Of a stretch of 64,000 bases of DNA, positions 1 to 9,711 are shown piece by piece (the stretch's first letter is position 1; each line of letters opens with the position of its first letter). The notes beneath the pieces were generated by a model. That model worked only from the letters and a program-made list of their open reading frames with translations, was not told the DNA's origin and did not search any database. The translations under genes and the position numbers were made by a program. Source of the DNA: Cupriavidus necator A5-1 (GTDB taxonomy: Bacteria; Pseudomonadota; Gammaproteobacteria; Burkholderiales; Burkholderiaceae); assembly GCF_000744095.1 (NCBI RefSeq), contig NZ_JQLI01000008.1, positions 1,674,001-1,738,000 of the forward strand, read 5' to 3'.

Positions 1-325
1 AGGCCGGTTACCAGGCATCTCATGGATATCGGCATCGTTCTCTCCCCGGGACGGATAACGGGCGTGCCCGCCAGAAAACCATCATATGTGCCTATCGCGG
101 GAATGTCAGAAACTAATGGATCCTAGCGGCACCGCGAATCCGGCGGCCGCATGGCAACATGAGAACGGTGCTGCGATGCAGCATTGGAGGGGTTTCACGG
201 CGTCCTCGGTCCGGCGTTGCCCGCGCAGGCCAATGCATTTTTTCTTTGAGCCGGCGCACATTTTTCAAAGCGCGACCTCCTATAGTCGATGCATACCCCT
301 TGCCCCCAAGGGCAGAACTCGAACC
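1..325. other. Non-coding left edge and sulP upstream region
   Basis: I see no convincing gene here. A reading frame upstream of and in frame with the SulP gene starts at 86, but its first 80 residues have no transporter character and I treat it as untranslated. A TATAGT -10-like hexamer lies at 281-286, about 40 bases before the chosen start. No good -35 partner is visible, so the promoter is uncertain. Confidence 0.4.
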
Positions 326-2056
326 ATGCAGCCCCAGAACCTGACCCCCGCAGCGCAGCGCGAAGTCAACAAGGCACCCGGATGGTTGCGCTGGCTCCCG
401 GGACTGCTGGTCTTAAAGAACTATCAGCCGGCCTGGCTGCCGAAAGACCTCGCCGCCGGGCTGGTGCTCACGACCATGCTGGTGCCGGTCGGCATCGCCT
501 ACGCCGAAGCCTCCGGCGTGCCCGGTGTCTACGGGCTCTACGCCACCATGATCCCGCTGCTGGTGTATGCCATGCTTGGCCCGAGCCGGATCCTCGTGCT
601 GGGGCCGGATTCGGCGCTGGCGGCGCCGATCCTGGCGGTGGTGTTGCAGGTCTCCGGCGGCGATCCGGCGCGCGCCGTCATGGTGGCCAGCATGATGGCG
701 ATCGTCTCGGGCGTGGTCTGCATCGTGGCGGGGCTGATGCGCCTGGGCTTTATTACCGAGCTGCTGTCCAAGCCGATCCGCTATGGCTATATGAACGGGA
801 TCGCGCTCACCGTGCTGGTCAGCCAGCTGCCGAAGCTGTTCGCCATCTCGCTTGAAGACGCCGGTCCGCTGCGGGACATGATCAACCTGGGCAGCGCGAT
901 CCTGGCCGGGGAAACCAACTGGTACAGCTTCGCGGTCGGCGCCGGCAGCCTGGTGCTGATCCTGTTCCTGAAGCGCTTCGAGCGCGTGCCCGGCATCCTG
1001 ATTGCCGTGGTCGTCGCGACGCTGGCCGTCAGCGTGTTCGGCCTCGACCAGAACGGGGTGAAAGTGCTGGGCAAGACGCCGCAAGGCCTGCCGGGCTTTG
1101 TCTTGCCCTGGGTGAGCGGCGCGGACCTGGTTGCGATCCTGCTGGGTGGCATTGCCGTCGCGCTGATCTCGTTCGCCGATACCAGCGTGCTGTCGCGCAC
1201 CTTTGCCGCCCGCACCAACACCCGCGTCGACCCGAACCAGGAAATGGTCGGCCTGGGCGCCGCCAACCTGGCCGCGGGATTCTTCCAGGGCTTTCCGATC
1301 AGCAGCAGCGCGTCCCGTACGCCGGTGGCCGAAGCCGCGGGCGCGAAGACCCAGCTCACCGGTGTGGTGGGCGCACTGGCCGTGGCGGCGCTGCTGATGT
1401 TCGCGCCCAACCTGCTGCAGTACCTGCCAAACAGCGCGCTGGCCGCGGTGGTGATCGCGGCGGCGATCGGGCTGTTCGAGTTCGCGGACCTGAAGCGCAT
1501 CTACCGCATCCAGCAGTGGGAGTTCTGGCTGTCGATGGTCTGCTTCGCCGCGGTCGCCGTGTTCGGTGCGATCCCGGGGATCATCCTGGCCGTGGTCCTT
1601 GCGGTGATCGAATTCCTGTGGGACGGCTGGCGGCCGCACTATGCCGTGCTCGGCCGTGTCGAGGGACTGCGGGGATACCACGACACCAAGCGCTACCCGC
1701 ATGCGCAGCGCATCGACGGGCTGCTGCTGTTCCGCTGGGATGCGCCGCTGTTCTTTGCCAATGCCGAGTTGTTCCAGGAGCGCCTGTTGGAAGCGATCGA
1801 CGATTCGCCGACACCTGTACGCAGGGTGGTGGTGGCGGCCGAACCGGTGACCAGTGTCGACGTCACCTCGGCCGACATGCTGCGCGAACTGAGCCACATC
1901 CTGCGCGAGCGCGGCATTGCGCTGCATTTCGCCGAGATGAAGGATCCGGTGCGTGACAAGCTCAAGCGCTTCGAGCTGATGGAAGCGATTGGCGACAAGA
2001 ACTTCCACCCCACGGTGGGCAGTGCGGTGGATGACTATCTCGGCGAACCAGCCTGA
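326..2056 (+). CDS. SulP-family anion (sulfate) permease with STAS domain
   Basis: Predicted inner-membrane carrier of the SulP/SLC26 family, 576 aa, which moves sulfate or another small anion such as bicarbonate. After about 35 polar residues there is a long run of hydrophobic helices (roughly residues 35-420). It includes the family-typical first helix segment PVGIAYAEASG and the GPDSALAAP segment, followed by a C-terminal cytoplasmic STAS domain (about 440-560). I chose the ATG at 326 because transporter-like sequence begins there. The gene is monocistronic and converges on the Bug gene. The substrate cannot be told from sequence. The nearby TauD-family and UxaA-type genes make sulfate handling attractive, but that is inference. 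Confidence 0.85.
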   Translation: MQPQNLTPAAQREVNKAPGWLRWLPGLLVLKNYQPAWLPKDLAAGLVLTTMLVPVGIAYAEASGVPGVYGLYATMIPLLVYAMLGPSRILVLGPDSALAAPILAVVLQVSGGDPARAVMVASMMAIVSGVVCIVAGLMRLGFITELLSKPIRYGYMNGIALTVLVSQLPKLFAISLEDAGPLRDMINLGSAILAGETNWYSFAVGAGSLVLILFLKRFERVPGILIAVVVATLAVSVFGLDQNGVKVLGKTPQGLPGFVLPWVSGADLVAILLGGIAVALISFADTSVLSRTFAARTNTRVDPNQEMVGLGAANLAAGFFQGFPISSSASRTPVAEAAGAKTQLTGVVGALAVAALLMFAPNLLQYLPNSALAAVVIAAAIGLFEFADLKRIYRIQQWEFWLSMVCFAAVAVFGAIPGIILAVVLAVIEFLWDGWRPHYAVLGRVEGLRGYHDTKRYPHAQRIDGLLLFRWDAPLFFANAELFQERLLEAIDDSPTPVRRVVVAAEPVTSVDVTSADMLRELSHILRERGIALHFAEMKDPVRDKLKRFELMEAIGDKNFHPTVGSAVDDYLGEPA

Positions 2057-2066
2057 AGCCGCGCGG

Positions 2067-2093
2067 GCGCGGCGCAGGCCGGTTGCGCCGCGC
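2067..2093. terminator. Hairpin between convergent genes
   Basis: GCGCGGCGCA (2067-2076) and TGCGCCGCGC (2084-2093) form a perfect 10-bp stem with a 7-base loop between the convergent SulP and Bug genes. There is no T-run. It is probably a bidirectional transcription barrier. Confidence 0.5.
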
Positions 2094-2098
2094 GCCGG

Positions 2099-3079
2099 CT
2101 ACTCCAGCCGGAACCCGGTCTGCTTGATGGCCAGCGCCCATCTCTTCTGCTCTGCCGCCATGAAGCTCGCAAACTGGTCCGGAGAGCTCTGGCCGGCCGG
2201 CTCATAACCCTTGCTGGCGAGCTGCTGGCGCACGCCCGGTGCGTTCAGGGCCTTGTCGATCTCCTTGCCGAGCATCGCCACGATCTCCTTCGGCGTGCCG
2301 GCCGGGGCGACCAGGCCGTACCATTCGCTGGCCTCGATGCCGGGGAAGCCGGCTTCCGCCATGGTCGGCACGTCGGGGAACAACGGCAGCCGCTGCTTGC
2401 TGGCCACGGCAATGCCCTTGAGCTGACCGCCCTTGACGAACGGCATCACCGCCGGCACGCCGTGGAACATCACCTGGATATGGCCGCCCACCATGTCGGT
2501 CAGCGCTTGTGGCCCGCCCTTGTAAGGCGCGTGCACGATATTGATATGCGCGGCTTCCTTGAACACCTCGGTGATCACGTTCTGCTGGGTGCCCGGACCG
2601 ACCGATGCATAGCTGAGTTTGCCGGGTTCCGCCTTGGCGCGTGCCACCAGCTCCTTGACCGAGCCGCCCACGGACGGGTTGACCACCAGCATGTACGGCG
2701 AGCTTGCCATCAGTCCAAGGGGCGCGAAGTCCTTGCCCATGTCGAAGGGCAGGTTCTTGTGCAGGCTGGCGTTGATCGCCATCGGCGCGCTGGCGACCAG
2801 CAGCGTGTAGCCATCCGGCGCCGCTTTGGCGCCCATGCCGGCGCCGATATTGCCGGTTGCCCCGGGCCGGTTGTCGACCACGACCTGCTGGCCGAGACTG
2901 GCCGTCATCTTCTCGGCCACCGTGCGGGTGACGGCATCGACGCCGCCGCCTGCCGGCCAGGGCACGATGATGCGGATCGGCCGGTTGGGATAGCCGCCTT
3001 GTGCCAGTGCGCTGGTGGCGCAGGCAGCCAGTGCGATCGCGCCCAGGGTACGGCCAAAACGGTTCAGTACGGATTTCAT
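2099..3079 (-). CDS. Bug/TctC-family periplasmic solute-binding protein
   Basis: 326 aa. The N-terminus is a classic Sec signal peptide (MKSVLNRFGRTLG... ending ALA, cleavage near residue 26). It is followed by the Bug-family start YPNRPIRIIVPWPAGGGVD and the later family segments RPGATGNIG and ASVGPGTQQN. Bug proteins are tripartite-tricarboxylate-type extracytoplasmic receptors that bind small carboxylates. Most, like this one, have no adjacent TctA/TctB membrane genes. The ATG is preceded by a good GAGGAG ribosome site. The gene lies 71 bases downstream of the indolepyruvate oxidoreductase gene on the same strand and may be the last gene of that operon. The ligand is unknown. Confidence 0.88.
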   Translation of the reverse strand: MKSVLNRFGRTLGAIALAACATSALAQGGYPNRPIRIIVPWPAGGGVDAVTRTVAEKMTASLGQQVVVDNRPGATGNIGAGMGAKAAPDGYTLLVASAPMAINASLHKNLPFDMGKDFAPLGLMASSPYMLVVNPSVGGSVKELVARAKAEPGKLSYASVGPGTQQNVITEVFKEAAHINIVHAPYKGGPQALTDMVGGHIQVMFHGVPAVMPFVKGGQLKGIAVASKQRLPLFPDVPTMAEAGFPGIEASEWYGLVAPAGTPKEIVAMLGKEIDKALNAPGVRQQLASKGYEPAGQSSPDQFASFMAAEQKRWALAIKQTGFRLE

Positions 3080-3150
3080 CTCTTGTCTCCTCGCTGTCTC
3101 TGATGAGCCCCGGTGACGGTGACGGGGCCTTCGTTGGTTCAGTCTTTGGT

Positions 3151-6100
3151 TTATGCCGCTTCGGTGGCTTTGATTTGTCCCGGCTGCGCGTCTCCTTGCT
3201 GCCATTGCGCCATCAGCCGCTCCCAGCGCGTGCGGGTGGCCGCCAGGTTGCGCGCCTTGACGTGGCCATAGCCGCGGATCTCCTGCGGCAGCCGGGCAAT
3301 CTCCAGCGCCAGGTCGAGGTTTTTCGCGGAAAGTGCCGGCAGCAAGGCTTCCACGCTGCGCCGGTATTCACCGATCAGGGCCCGCTCCTCCTTGCGCTCC
3401 ACGGTGTAGCCGAACGGATCGAACGCCGTGCCGCGCAGGCCCTTGAAGCGCGCCAGTACGCCGAACGCGCTGCGCATCCACGGGCCATAGGAGCCCTTGA
3501 CCAGTTCGCCGGCCTGGTTCTTCCGCGCAAACAGGGGAGGGGCCAGGTGATGCACCAGCCGGACCTTGCCTTCGAACATCGACGCGATCTGCTGGCGGAA
3601 TGCGGCGCCGGTATGCAGGCGAGCCACCTCATATTCGTCTTTATAGGCCATCAGCTTGAACAGCGAGCGGGCCACGGCTTCGGTCAGGCGGGTGCCGCCG
3701 ACGACCGATTCCGCCGCCTTCACGCGGCCGACGAACGACTCGTATTGCGCCGCATAGGCCCGGTTCTGGTAGCCGGTCAGGAAGTCGGCGTGCTTCTTCA
3801 TCAGTTCCTCGACCGGCACCTTGCGCACGAACTGGATCACCTGCGAGCCGGACGGCTGCGCGGGTATCTTCGACATATCGTGGGCGCACAGCCGGCCCCA
3901 TTCGAAGGCCGCCTTGTTGCTGTCGACCTGCACGCCGTTGAGCTCGATGGCGCGCATCAGGGCTGCGTGCGACAGCGGCACCTTGCCTTTCTGCCAGGCA
4001 TAGCCGAGCAGCAGCAGGTTGGCGTAGATCGACTGGCCGAGCAGCTGCTTCGCCACCTGTTCGGCGTCGAAGCTGGCGAGCTGGCCCTCGCCGACGGACT
4101 GCGCGATCCTGCCCACGGCCTCGCCGACCTGGGGATCCCAGTCGGGGTTGCGGACAAAGGCTGCGGTCGGGGTGATATGGCTGTTCAGCACCACATAGGT
4201 CCGTGCCGGCGACATCGCGGCCAGCGAGGTCTTGCTGGCGGCCACCACGGTATCGCAGGCGATTACCAGGTCGGCCATGGCCATGTCGACGCGGCTCGCA
4301 TGCAGGGCGTCCGGGCTGGCGGCGATCTGGATGTGGCTCCAGGTGGCACCGCCCATCTGCGCCATGCCGGTCGCGTCCTGGGTGATTACGCCCTTGCCTT
4401 CGAGGTGGGCGGCCATGCCCAGCACGCCACCGATGGTGACGATGCCGGTGCCGCCGATCCCCGCGACCACGATGCGCTGCGGCTTGCCGGCGTCCGGCAG
4501 CGCGGGCATCGGGATGGCCGGCGGTGTGGCGCGGCCGCCAGCCGCCGGGGCGGGGGTCTTCAGCTTGCCGCCTTCGACCGTGACAAAGCTCGGGCAGAAG
4601 CCCTTGGTGCAGGAGAAGTCCTTGTTGCAGGTGTCCTGGTTGACCTTGCGCTTGCGCCCGAAGTCGGTTTCCACCGGCTGCACCGCAAGGCAGTTGCTTT
4701 GCACCGAGCAGTCGCCGCAGCCTTCGCACACCAGCTCGTTGATGACCACGCGCTTGGCCGGATCGACCATGGTGCCGCGCTTGCGCTCGCGGCGCTTCTT
4801 GGTGGCGCAGGCCTGGTCGTAGATGATCACGGTCACACCGGACACCTCGCGCAGCTCGCGCTGCACGGTATCGAGCTCGTCGCGGTGGCGCACGGTGACG
4901 CCGGCGGCGAGATTGCTGACGCCCTTGTACTTGTCCGGTTCGTCGGTGACCACGACGATCTGCCGCGCGCCTTCGGCGGCCAGTTCGCGCGTCATCGCCG
5001 GCACGTCGAGCTGGCCGTCCACCGGCTGCCCGCCGGTCATGGCCACGGCGCTGTTGAACAGGATCTTGTAGGTCAGGTTCACGCCGGCGTGGATCGACTG
5101 GCGTACCGCCAGCAGGCCGGAATGGTTGTAGGTGCCGTCGCCCAGGTTGGCGAACATGTGGGTGCGCTTGCTGAAGGGCGCCTGGCCCATCCAGTGCACG
5201 CCTTCGCCGCCCATCTGCGACCAGGAAGTGGTCGAGCGGTCCATCCACACCACCATGCCGTGGCAGCCGATGCCGGCCGTGGCGACCGAGCCTTCCGGCA
5301 CGCGGGTGCTGGTGTTGTGCGGGCAGCCCGGGCAGAACCACGGCAGGCGGTCGGTGGCGCGCGCATCGCCCTGGGCGGTGGCGCGTTCCTTGGCGTCGAT
5401 CTCCTGCAGGCGCACGTCCATGCGCGCGGCCACATCGGCCGGCACGCCCAGCGCCTTGAGCCGCTGCGCGATGGCCTTGGCCACCAGCGCGGGCGACAGA
5501 TCGGCCTTGGCGCGCAGCAGCCAGTCCTCGGCGGGCTTGCGGTGGCTCCATTCGCCGCCGGCGCCGTCGGTGTGGTGGTACTTGCCGAACACGGCCGGGC
5601 GCGCGTCGGGCGGATAGTGGTACAGCTCGTCCTTGAGCTGCTGTTCGATGACGGGACGCTTCTCCTCGACCACTAGGATTTCGCGCAGCCCGCGCGCAAA
5701 GTCGCGCACGCTGTCGGGCTCCAGCGGCCATACCACGCTGACCTTGTGCAGCCGGATGCCGAGCGCGCGGCAGGTGGCATCGTCAAGCCCGAGGTCGAGC
5801 AGGGCCTGGCGCGTGTCGCTGTAGGCCTTGCCGCTGGCGATGATGCCGAGGCGGTCGCCGGCTCCCTCGATCACGTTGCGGTTCAGGCGGTTGGCGCGCA
5901 CATAGGCGAGCGCGGCCGGCCACTTGAACTCCATCATGCGCGCCTCCGCCGCCAGCGGATCGTCGGGCCAGCGGATATGCAGGCCGCCGTCGGGGAGGGC
6001 GAAGTCTTCCGGCAGCACGATGCGCACGCGATCCGAGTCGGTGGTCACCGACGCGCCCGATTCCACCACCTCCTGCACGGTCTTCATGCCGGCCCACAGC

Positions 6101-6717
6101 CCGCTGAAGCGGCTCATGGCCAGGGCATGCACGCCGAGGTCGAGGATGTCCTGCACATTGGACGGAAAGAACACCGGCAGCCCGCACGCCATGAAGGTGT
6201 GGTCGCTCTGGTGGGCCAGCGTGCTGCTCTTGGAGACGTGGTCATCGCCGGCGAGCGCAATCACGCCACCCAGCGGCGAGGTGCCGGCGAGGTTGGCATG
6301 CTTGAGCGCATCGCCGCTGCGGTCGACGCCGGGGCCCTTGCCATACCAGATGCCGAACACGCCGTCGTAGCGTTTGCTGGCGGCATCGAAGTCCAGTTGC
6401 TGCGAGCCCCATACCGCCGTGACGCCAAGCTCTTCGTTGACGCCGGGTTTGAAGACCACGTGGTTGTCGGCAAGATGCTTCTTTGCCTGCCACAGCGCCT
6501 GGTCATAGGTGCCCAGGGGCGATCCGCGGTAGCCGGAAATAAAGGCGGCGGTGTTGTGGCCGGCCTCGGCATCGCGCTTGCGCTGCAGCAGGGGCAGGCG
6601 TACCAGCGCCTGCACGCCGCTCATGTAGGCACGGCCGGAGTCCAGCGCGTACTTGTCGTCGATCGACACGGCTTGCATGGCCTGCCGGGCCGCGTCGGGG
6701 AGGATTGGAGCATTCAT
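3151..6717 (-). CDS. Fused indolepyruvate:ferredoxin oxidoreductase (2-oxoacid oxidoreductase)
   Basis: 1188 aa, the normal length of the proteobacterial single-chain enzyme. It oxidatively decarboxylates aryl or branched 2-oxoacids to acyl-CoA using thiamine diphosphate and Fe-S clusters. An N-terminal alpha-like TPP domain carries the family segment SGYRGSPLGTYD. A CPGCPHN cysteine motif lies near residue 460, an Fe-S region (CEGCGDC then a further Cys) near 665, and the gamma-type domain with AGIGGTGIVT near 752. The start MNAPILPD was chosen because upstream sequence in this frame is a shadow of the dehydrogenase gene. It lies 91 bases downstream of the Ldh2-type gene. The 2-hydroxyacid dehydrogenase before it would make a 2-oxoacid, the type of substrate this enzyme uses; that link is inferred. 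Confidence 0.9.
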   Translation of the reverse strand: MNAPILPDAARQAMQAVSIDDKYALDSGRAYMSGVQALVRLPLLQRKRDAEAGHNTAAFISGYRGSPLGTYDQALWQAKKHLADNHVVFKPGVNEELGVTAVWGSQQLDFDAASKRYDGVFGIWYGKGPGVDRSGDALKHANLAGTSPLGGVIALAGDDHVSKSSTLAHQSDHTFMACGLPVFFPSNVQDILDLGVHALAMSRFSGLWAGMKTVQEVVESGASVTTDSDRVRIVLPEDFALPDGGLHIRWPDDPLAAEARMMEFKWPAALAYVRANRLNRNVIEGAGDRLGIIASGKAYSDTRQALLDLGLDDATCRALGIRLHKVSVVWPLEPDSVRDFARGLREILVVEEKRPVIEQQLKDELYHYPPDARPAVFGKYHHTDGAGGEWSHRKPAEDWLLRAKADLSPALVAKAIAQRLKALGVPADVAARMDVRLQEIDAKERATAQGDARATDRLPWFCPGCPHNTSTRVPEGSVATAGIGCHGMVVWMDRSTTSWSQMGGEGVHWMGQAPFSKRTHMFANLGDGTYNHSGLLAVRQSIHAGVNLTYKILFNSAVAMTGGQPVDGQLDVPAMTRELAAEGARQIVVVTDEPDKYKGVSNLAAGVTVRHRDELDTVQRELREVSGVTVIIYDQACATKKRRERKRGTMVDPAKRVVINELVCEGCGDCSVQSNCLAVQPVETDFGRKRKVNQDTCNKDFSCTKGFCPSFVTVEGGKLKTPAPAAGGRATPPAIPMPALPDAGKPQRIVVAGIGGTGIVTIGGVLGMAAHLEGKGVITQDATGMAQMGGATWSHIQIAASPDALHASRVDMAMADLVIACDTVVAASKTSLAAMSPARTYVVLNSHITPTAAFVRNPDWDPQVGEAVGRIAQSVGEGQLASFDAEQVAKQLLGQSIYANLLLLGYAWQKGKVPLSHAALMRAIELNGVQVDSNKAAFEWGRLCAHDMSKIPAQPSGSQVIQFVRKVPVEELMKKHADFLTGYQNRAYAAQYESFVGRVKAAESVVGGTRLTEAVARSLFKLMAYKDEYEVARLHTGAAFRQQIASMFEGKVRLVHHLAPPLFARKNQAGELVKGSYGPWMRSAFGVLARFKGLRGTAFDPFGYTVERKEERALIGEYRRSVEALLPALSAKNLDLALEIARLPQEIRGYGHVKARNLAATRTRWERLMAQWQQGDAQPGQIKATEAA

Positions 6718-6808
6718 AAGGGCGGTTTTCAGGCAAACAGGGTTGAACGGGGGCTGCCGGCGTGCCGTGGCACCCGGATTTCGGGCAATACTGGTGATGG
6801 AAGCGGCG

Positions 6809-7843
6809 CTAGTCGGGGAGGGGGATGCCGAGTTCCCGGCCGAGCGCATCCAATGCCCGGACCACCGCATCGGGCAGGGCGATGCCTTGCGCGCGGCCTT
6901 CGCGCTCGAGCGCGTCGCCACGGTGTCCGGGGAGCCTGGCGTCGGCGCCGCCGGCGGCAAGATAGTTGCCGGTCCACTGCGCCATGTAGTCGGCGAACAA
7001 CTCCTTGCCGGCAAAGGCGTCCGGCTTGACCAGCCACACAAAACCACCCTGGCGGCCGACCGCGCCGCTGCCGGAGACGGTGTTGCGCGCGGGAGAAAGC
7101 GAGTCCGCGGTAGCTGCCATGGCGCCGGCCAGGCACTCCACCATCATCGCGATGCCTATGCCCTTGTGCCCGCCGGTGGGCAGCAGCGAGCCTTCCAGCG
7201 CGCGTTGCGCATCGGTGGTCGGATGGCCGTCGGCGTCCAGCGCCCAGCCCGCGGGAATCGGCTTGCCTTCACGGGCGGCCAGCAGGATATGGCCGCGCGC
7301 GGCGACGCTGCAGGCCACGTCGAACACGATCGGCGCCGCGCCCGGCAACGGGCAGCCGAAGGCGATGGGGTTGTGCCCGATCGCGGCGCGGGCAAAGCCT
7401 TCCATCCCGAGCACGGGCGGCGTGCGCTGGCCGACCATGCAGAAGGCGCCGGCCTCGGCGGCCAGCAACGCCGGGATGCCCAGCGCGCCGAGATGGCCGC
7501 ACGATTGCACCGCGACCAGCACGGACGCGCTCGATTGCAGCGCCTCCAGCCCGAGTTGCACGGCGCGCGGGCCCGCGATCTGGCCCAAGGCGCCGTCGGC
7601 GTCCAGCACGATGCCGCCCGGGAAGGCCTTGTGCGACATCTCGGGGCGCGGGTTGAAATCGCCGGCACGCAGGCGTTCGACGTAGGAGGGGACTCGCGTC
7701 AGGCCATGCGTCTTGTAGCCGCGCAGTTCGCTGCGCACCAGCGCGGCGGCGGCTTCGGTCGCCTGGTCCGGCGCCACGCCGCACGACTCGAACACGGCGG
7801 CGGCCCAGCGCGCGAGGTGGTCGGTGTTCCAGCGGATACTCAT
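6809..7843 (-). CDS. Ldh2/MDH2-family NAD(P)-dependent 2-hydroxyacid dehydrogenase
   Basis: 344 aa, member of the malate/L-lactate dehydrogenase fold unrelated to classical LDH (family also contains ureidoglycolate, 2,3-diketogulonate and (R)-sulfolactate dehydrogenases). Family features seen are YKTHGLTRVPSYVERL near residue 45, the QSCGHLGALG segment, GHNPIAFGCPLPG near 160 and PTGGHKGIGIAMMVE near 230. Its ATG overlaps the stop of the GntR gene (ATGA), so the two are translationally coupled. It probably oxidises a 2-hydroxyacid or reduces a 2-oxoacid in the pathway run by the UxaA-type lyase upstream. Substrate cannot be assigned from sequence. Confidence 0.87.
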   Translation of the reverse strand: MSIRWNTDHLARWAAAVFESCGVAPDQATEAAAALVRSELRGYKTHGLTRVPSYVERLRAGDFNPRPEMSHKAFPGGIVLDADGALGQIAGPRAVQLGLEALQSSASVLVAVQSCGHLGALGIPALLAAEAGAFCMVGQRTPPVLGMEGFARAAIGHNPIAFGCPLPGAAPIVFDVACSVAARGHILLAAREGKPIPAGWALDADGHPTTDAQRALEGSLLPTGGHKGIGIAMMVECLAGAMAATADSLSPARNTVSGSGAVGRQGGFVWLVKPDAFAGKELFADYMAQWTGNYLAAGGADARLPGHRGDALEREGRAQGIALPDAVVRALDALGRELGIPLPD

Positions 7844-8544
7844 GTCGATTTCTCCCGCACGATCATCAGGCGCTCCGCGAACGGGGCGGCATAGACCGAC
7901 TGGTAGTAGAGCGGCTGGTCGCGCAGCGTGTAGCCACGCAACTCCATGATGAATGCCGGCGTCTCGGGGTCGAGCCCAAGTTCCTGCGCGGCCACGGCCG
8001 GGGCCTGGCCGAAGCGGATCCACTGATCCACGCGCAGCGTCGGCAGCGACAGGCGCTGGCCGATCAGCTCGCGCAGGTTCTTCTCCAGGGCATCCCGGTC
8101 CAGCCCGCCAAGTTGCGCGAAGTCTTCCTCGCGCAACCAGAACTCGCTGTAGAGGTCGAAGTGGCCGCCGACGCTGATCACGCGCTCGATGCGCACGTAG
8201 CCGTCACCGGCGAGGAACTCCGACCACGGCCCCTTGCGCTTGATCCGCTTCACCGAGCGCGCGTGGACGTAGGACGGCAGCTCATTGCCCTGTTCGTCGC
8301 GAAAGCGCAGGTAGCGGACATCGGCCGGCGCCACGCGCGTCCCGGAGACAAAGGTGCCCCGTCCCTGTTCGCGCGTGATCAGGCCGGAGTGCGTCAGCCG
8401 TGCCAATGCCTTCTGGACCGTGCCGACGCTGACTCCATGGAAGCTGGCAAGTTCGCCCTCGGAAGGCAGGCGATCGCCCTCGCGCAGTGCGCCGGATTCG
8501 ATGGAGCGGATGATCGCGTCGGAGACGCTGCTAAGTTTGGTCAT
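7840..8544 (-). CDS. GntR-family regulator, HutC/UTRA subfamily
   Basis: 234 aa. An N-terminal winged helix (about residues 1-70) carries the GntR signature LPSEGELASFHGVSVGTVQKAL, followed by the UTRA ligand-binding domain (about 90-230). It sits inside the catabolic operon between the UxaA lyase and the dehydrogenase, 6 bases after the lyase stop. The likely role is a local repressor that senses a pathway intermediate. Candidate operators are the CCTRTATAG-like sites at 10011 and 10111, one in each of the divergent promoters. Confidence 0.9.
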   Translation of the reverse strand: MTKLSSVSDAIIRSIESGALREGDRLPSEGELASFHGVSVGTVQKALARLTHSGLITREQGRGTFVSGTRVAPADVRYLRFRDEQGNELPSYVHARSVKRIKRKGPWSEFLAGDGYVRIERVISVGGHFDLYSEFWLREEDFAQLGGLDRDALEKNLRELIGQRLSLPTLRVDQWIRFGQAPAVAAQELGLDPETPAFIMELRGYTLRDQPLYYQSVYAAPFAERLMIVREKST

Positions 8545-8550
8545 GGTTGT

Positions 8551-9711
8551 TCAGAGGCTCAGTGCGAATCGACTGACCGCGGTCTCCCGGATATCGAGCA
8601 CCTCGCTGGTCAGCCGCGTGCCGGATGCGACGTCCATCGCATAGCCAAACAGCTGCTCGCCGAGGTCGGAGATCTTGTCCCCGTTCTGCAGGACTCCGCT
8701 GACGTCGAAGTCAATGTTGTCGGCCATGGTGTGCAGGGTATTGACGTTGCCGCACACCTTGACGGTCGGTGCCACCATGCTGCCGATCGGATTGCCCACC
8801 CCCGTGCCGAAGAAGGTGAGCTGGCATCCGCCGGCGGCCAGCGCAGTGAGATTTTCCACTGCCGCGGCCGGCGCGTCCATGAAATGCAGTCCCTTCTTCT
8901 GCGGCGCCTCGCCGTAGCGCAGCACGCCCACCAGCGGGCTGGTGCCGGCCTTGGCCATCGCGCCCAGCGCTTTTTCCTCGACCGTGGTCAGGCCGCCGCG
9001 CTTATTGTCGGGCGAAGGCTGGTCGTCGCGCATGTCGACCCCGCGCGAGATCGCCAGGTTTTCCATGTTGCGCACCGCCGTGACAAAGGCCTCGCGCACC
9101 CGGCCATCGGCGGCGCGCTCGGCGAACAGGTGCTCGGCGCCGATGAACTCCGAGGTCTCGGAAATGATCACGGTGCCGCCGCCGGCGACCACCATGTCCG
9201 CCATGCGGCCGATCACCGGATTGCAGCTCAGCCCGGAAGTGGTATCGGAACCGCCGCACTCGACGCCGATCACCAGCGACGACACCGGGCACGGCACGCG
9301 GCGCGCCTTCGACGCCGCCAGCGACAGCCGGCTGGCCTTGCGCGTGCCTTCGGCAATGCATGCGACCGTGCCGTCAGGCTGCAGGTGCACGCGTTCGACC
9401 GGCTTGCCGGTGCTGCGGATGCGGCGTGCGACCTCTTCCGTCGACGACTCCTCCAGGCCCACCAGCAGCACCGCGGCGATATTGGGATTGCGGCCCAGGC
9501 CGGCCAGCGACTCGAAGGCGAAATCCAGGTCGGCCCCGAACTGTCCGCGCACGAACAGCGTCGTGACCGGGATGCAGCCACCCACGGTGCGGGCAATGGT
9601 GCGGGTGACCGGATTGCAGTTGTCCATCACGGAGACCACCGCGACCCAGTTGCGCACACCGACCGCGCCGTTCTCGCGCGGGTATCCGAGGAAGGTTGTT
9701 GTCATCTGCAT
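8551..9711 (-). CDS. UxaA-family lyase, large (C-terminal) subunit
   Basis: 386 aa from the ATG at 9711; a second in-frame ATG two codons later is possible. The family (altronate and galactarate dehydratases, (R)-sulfolactate sulfo-lyase) removes water or sulfite from 2-hydroxyacids using a metal centre. The opening segment YPRENGAVGVRNWVAV, the ECGGSDTTSGLSCNP motif near residue 155 and the C-terminal FGTGVGNPIGS region are typical. The start overlaps the stop of the small-subunit gene by one base (TAATG), so the subunits are made together. A split small/large arrangement is also that of SuyA/SuyB sulfolactate sulfo-lyase, but also of some sugar-acid dehydratases, so the substrate is open. 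Confidence 0.85.
   Translation of the reverse strand: MQMTTTFLGYPRENGAVGVRNWVAVVSVMDNCNPVTRTIARTVGGCIPVTTLFVRGQFGADLDFAFESLAGLGRNPNIAAVLLVGLEESSTEEVARRIRSTGKPVERVHLQPDGTVACIAEGTRKASRLSLAASKARRVPCPVSSLVIGVECGGSDTTSGLSCNPVIGRMADMVVAGGGTVIISETSEFIGAEHLFAERAADGRVREAFVTAVRNMENLAISRGVDMRDDQPSPDNKRGGLTTVEEKALGAMAKAGTSPLVGVLRYGEAPQKKGLHFMDAPAAAVENLTALAAGGCQLTFFGTGVGNPIGSMVAPTVKVCGNVNTLHTMADNIDFDVSGVLQNGDKISDLGEQLFGYAMDVASGTRLTSEVLDIRETAVSRFALSL

Noticed and set aside
3001-5676. Very long open frame (891 codons) opposite the indolepyruvate oxidoreductase gene
   Set aside because: Low-complexity His/Arg/Ala/Gly translation typical of antisense reading in GC-rich DNA; the minus-strand gene has clear domains throughout.
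6762-6773. GTGCC-GT-GGCAC dyad upstream of the indolepyruvate oxidoreductase gene as a separate operator
   Set aside because: Short and GC-rich, of the kind expected by chance here, and no promoter hexamers fit around it.
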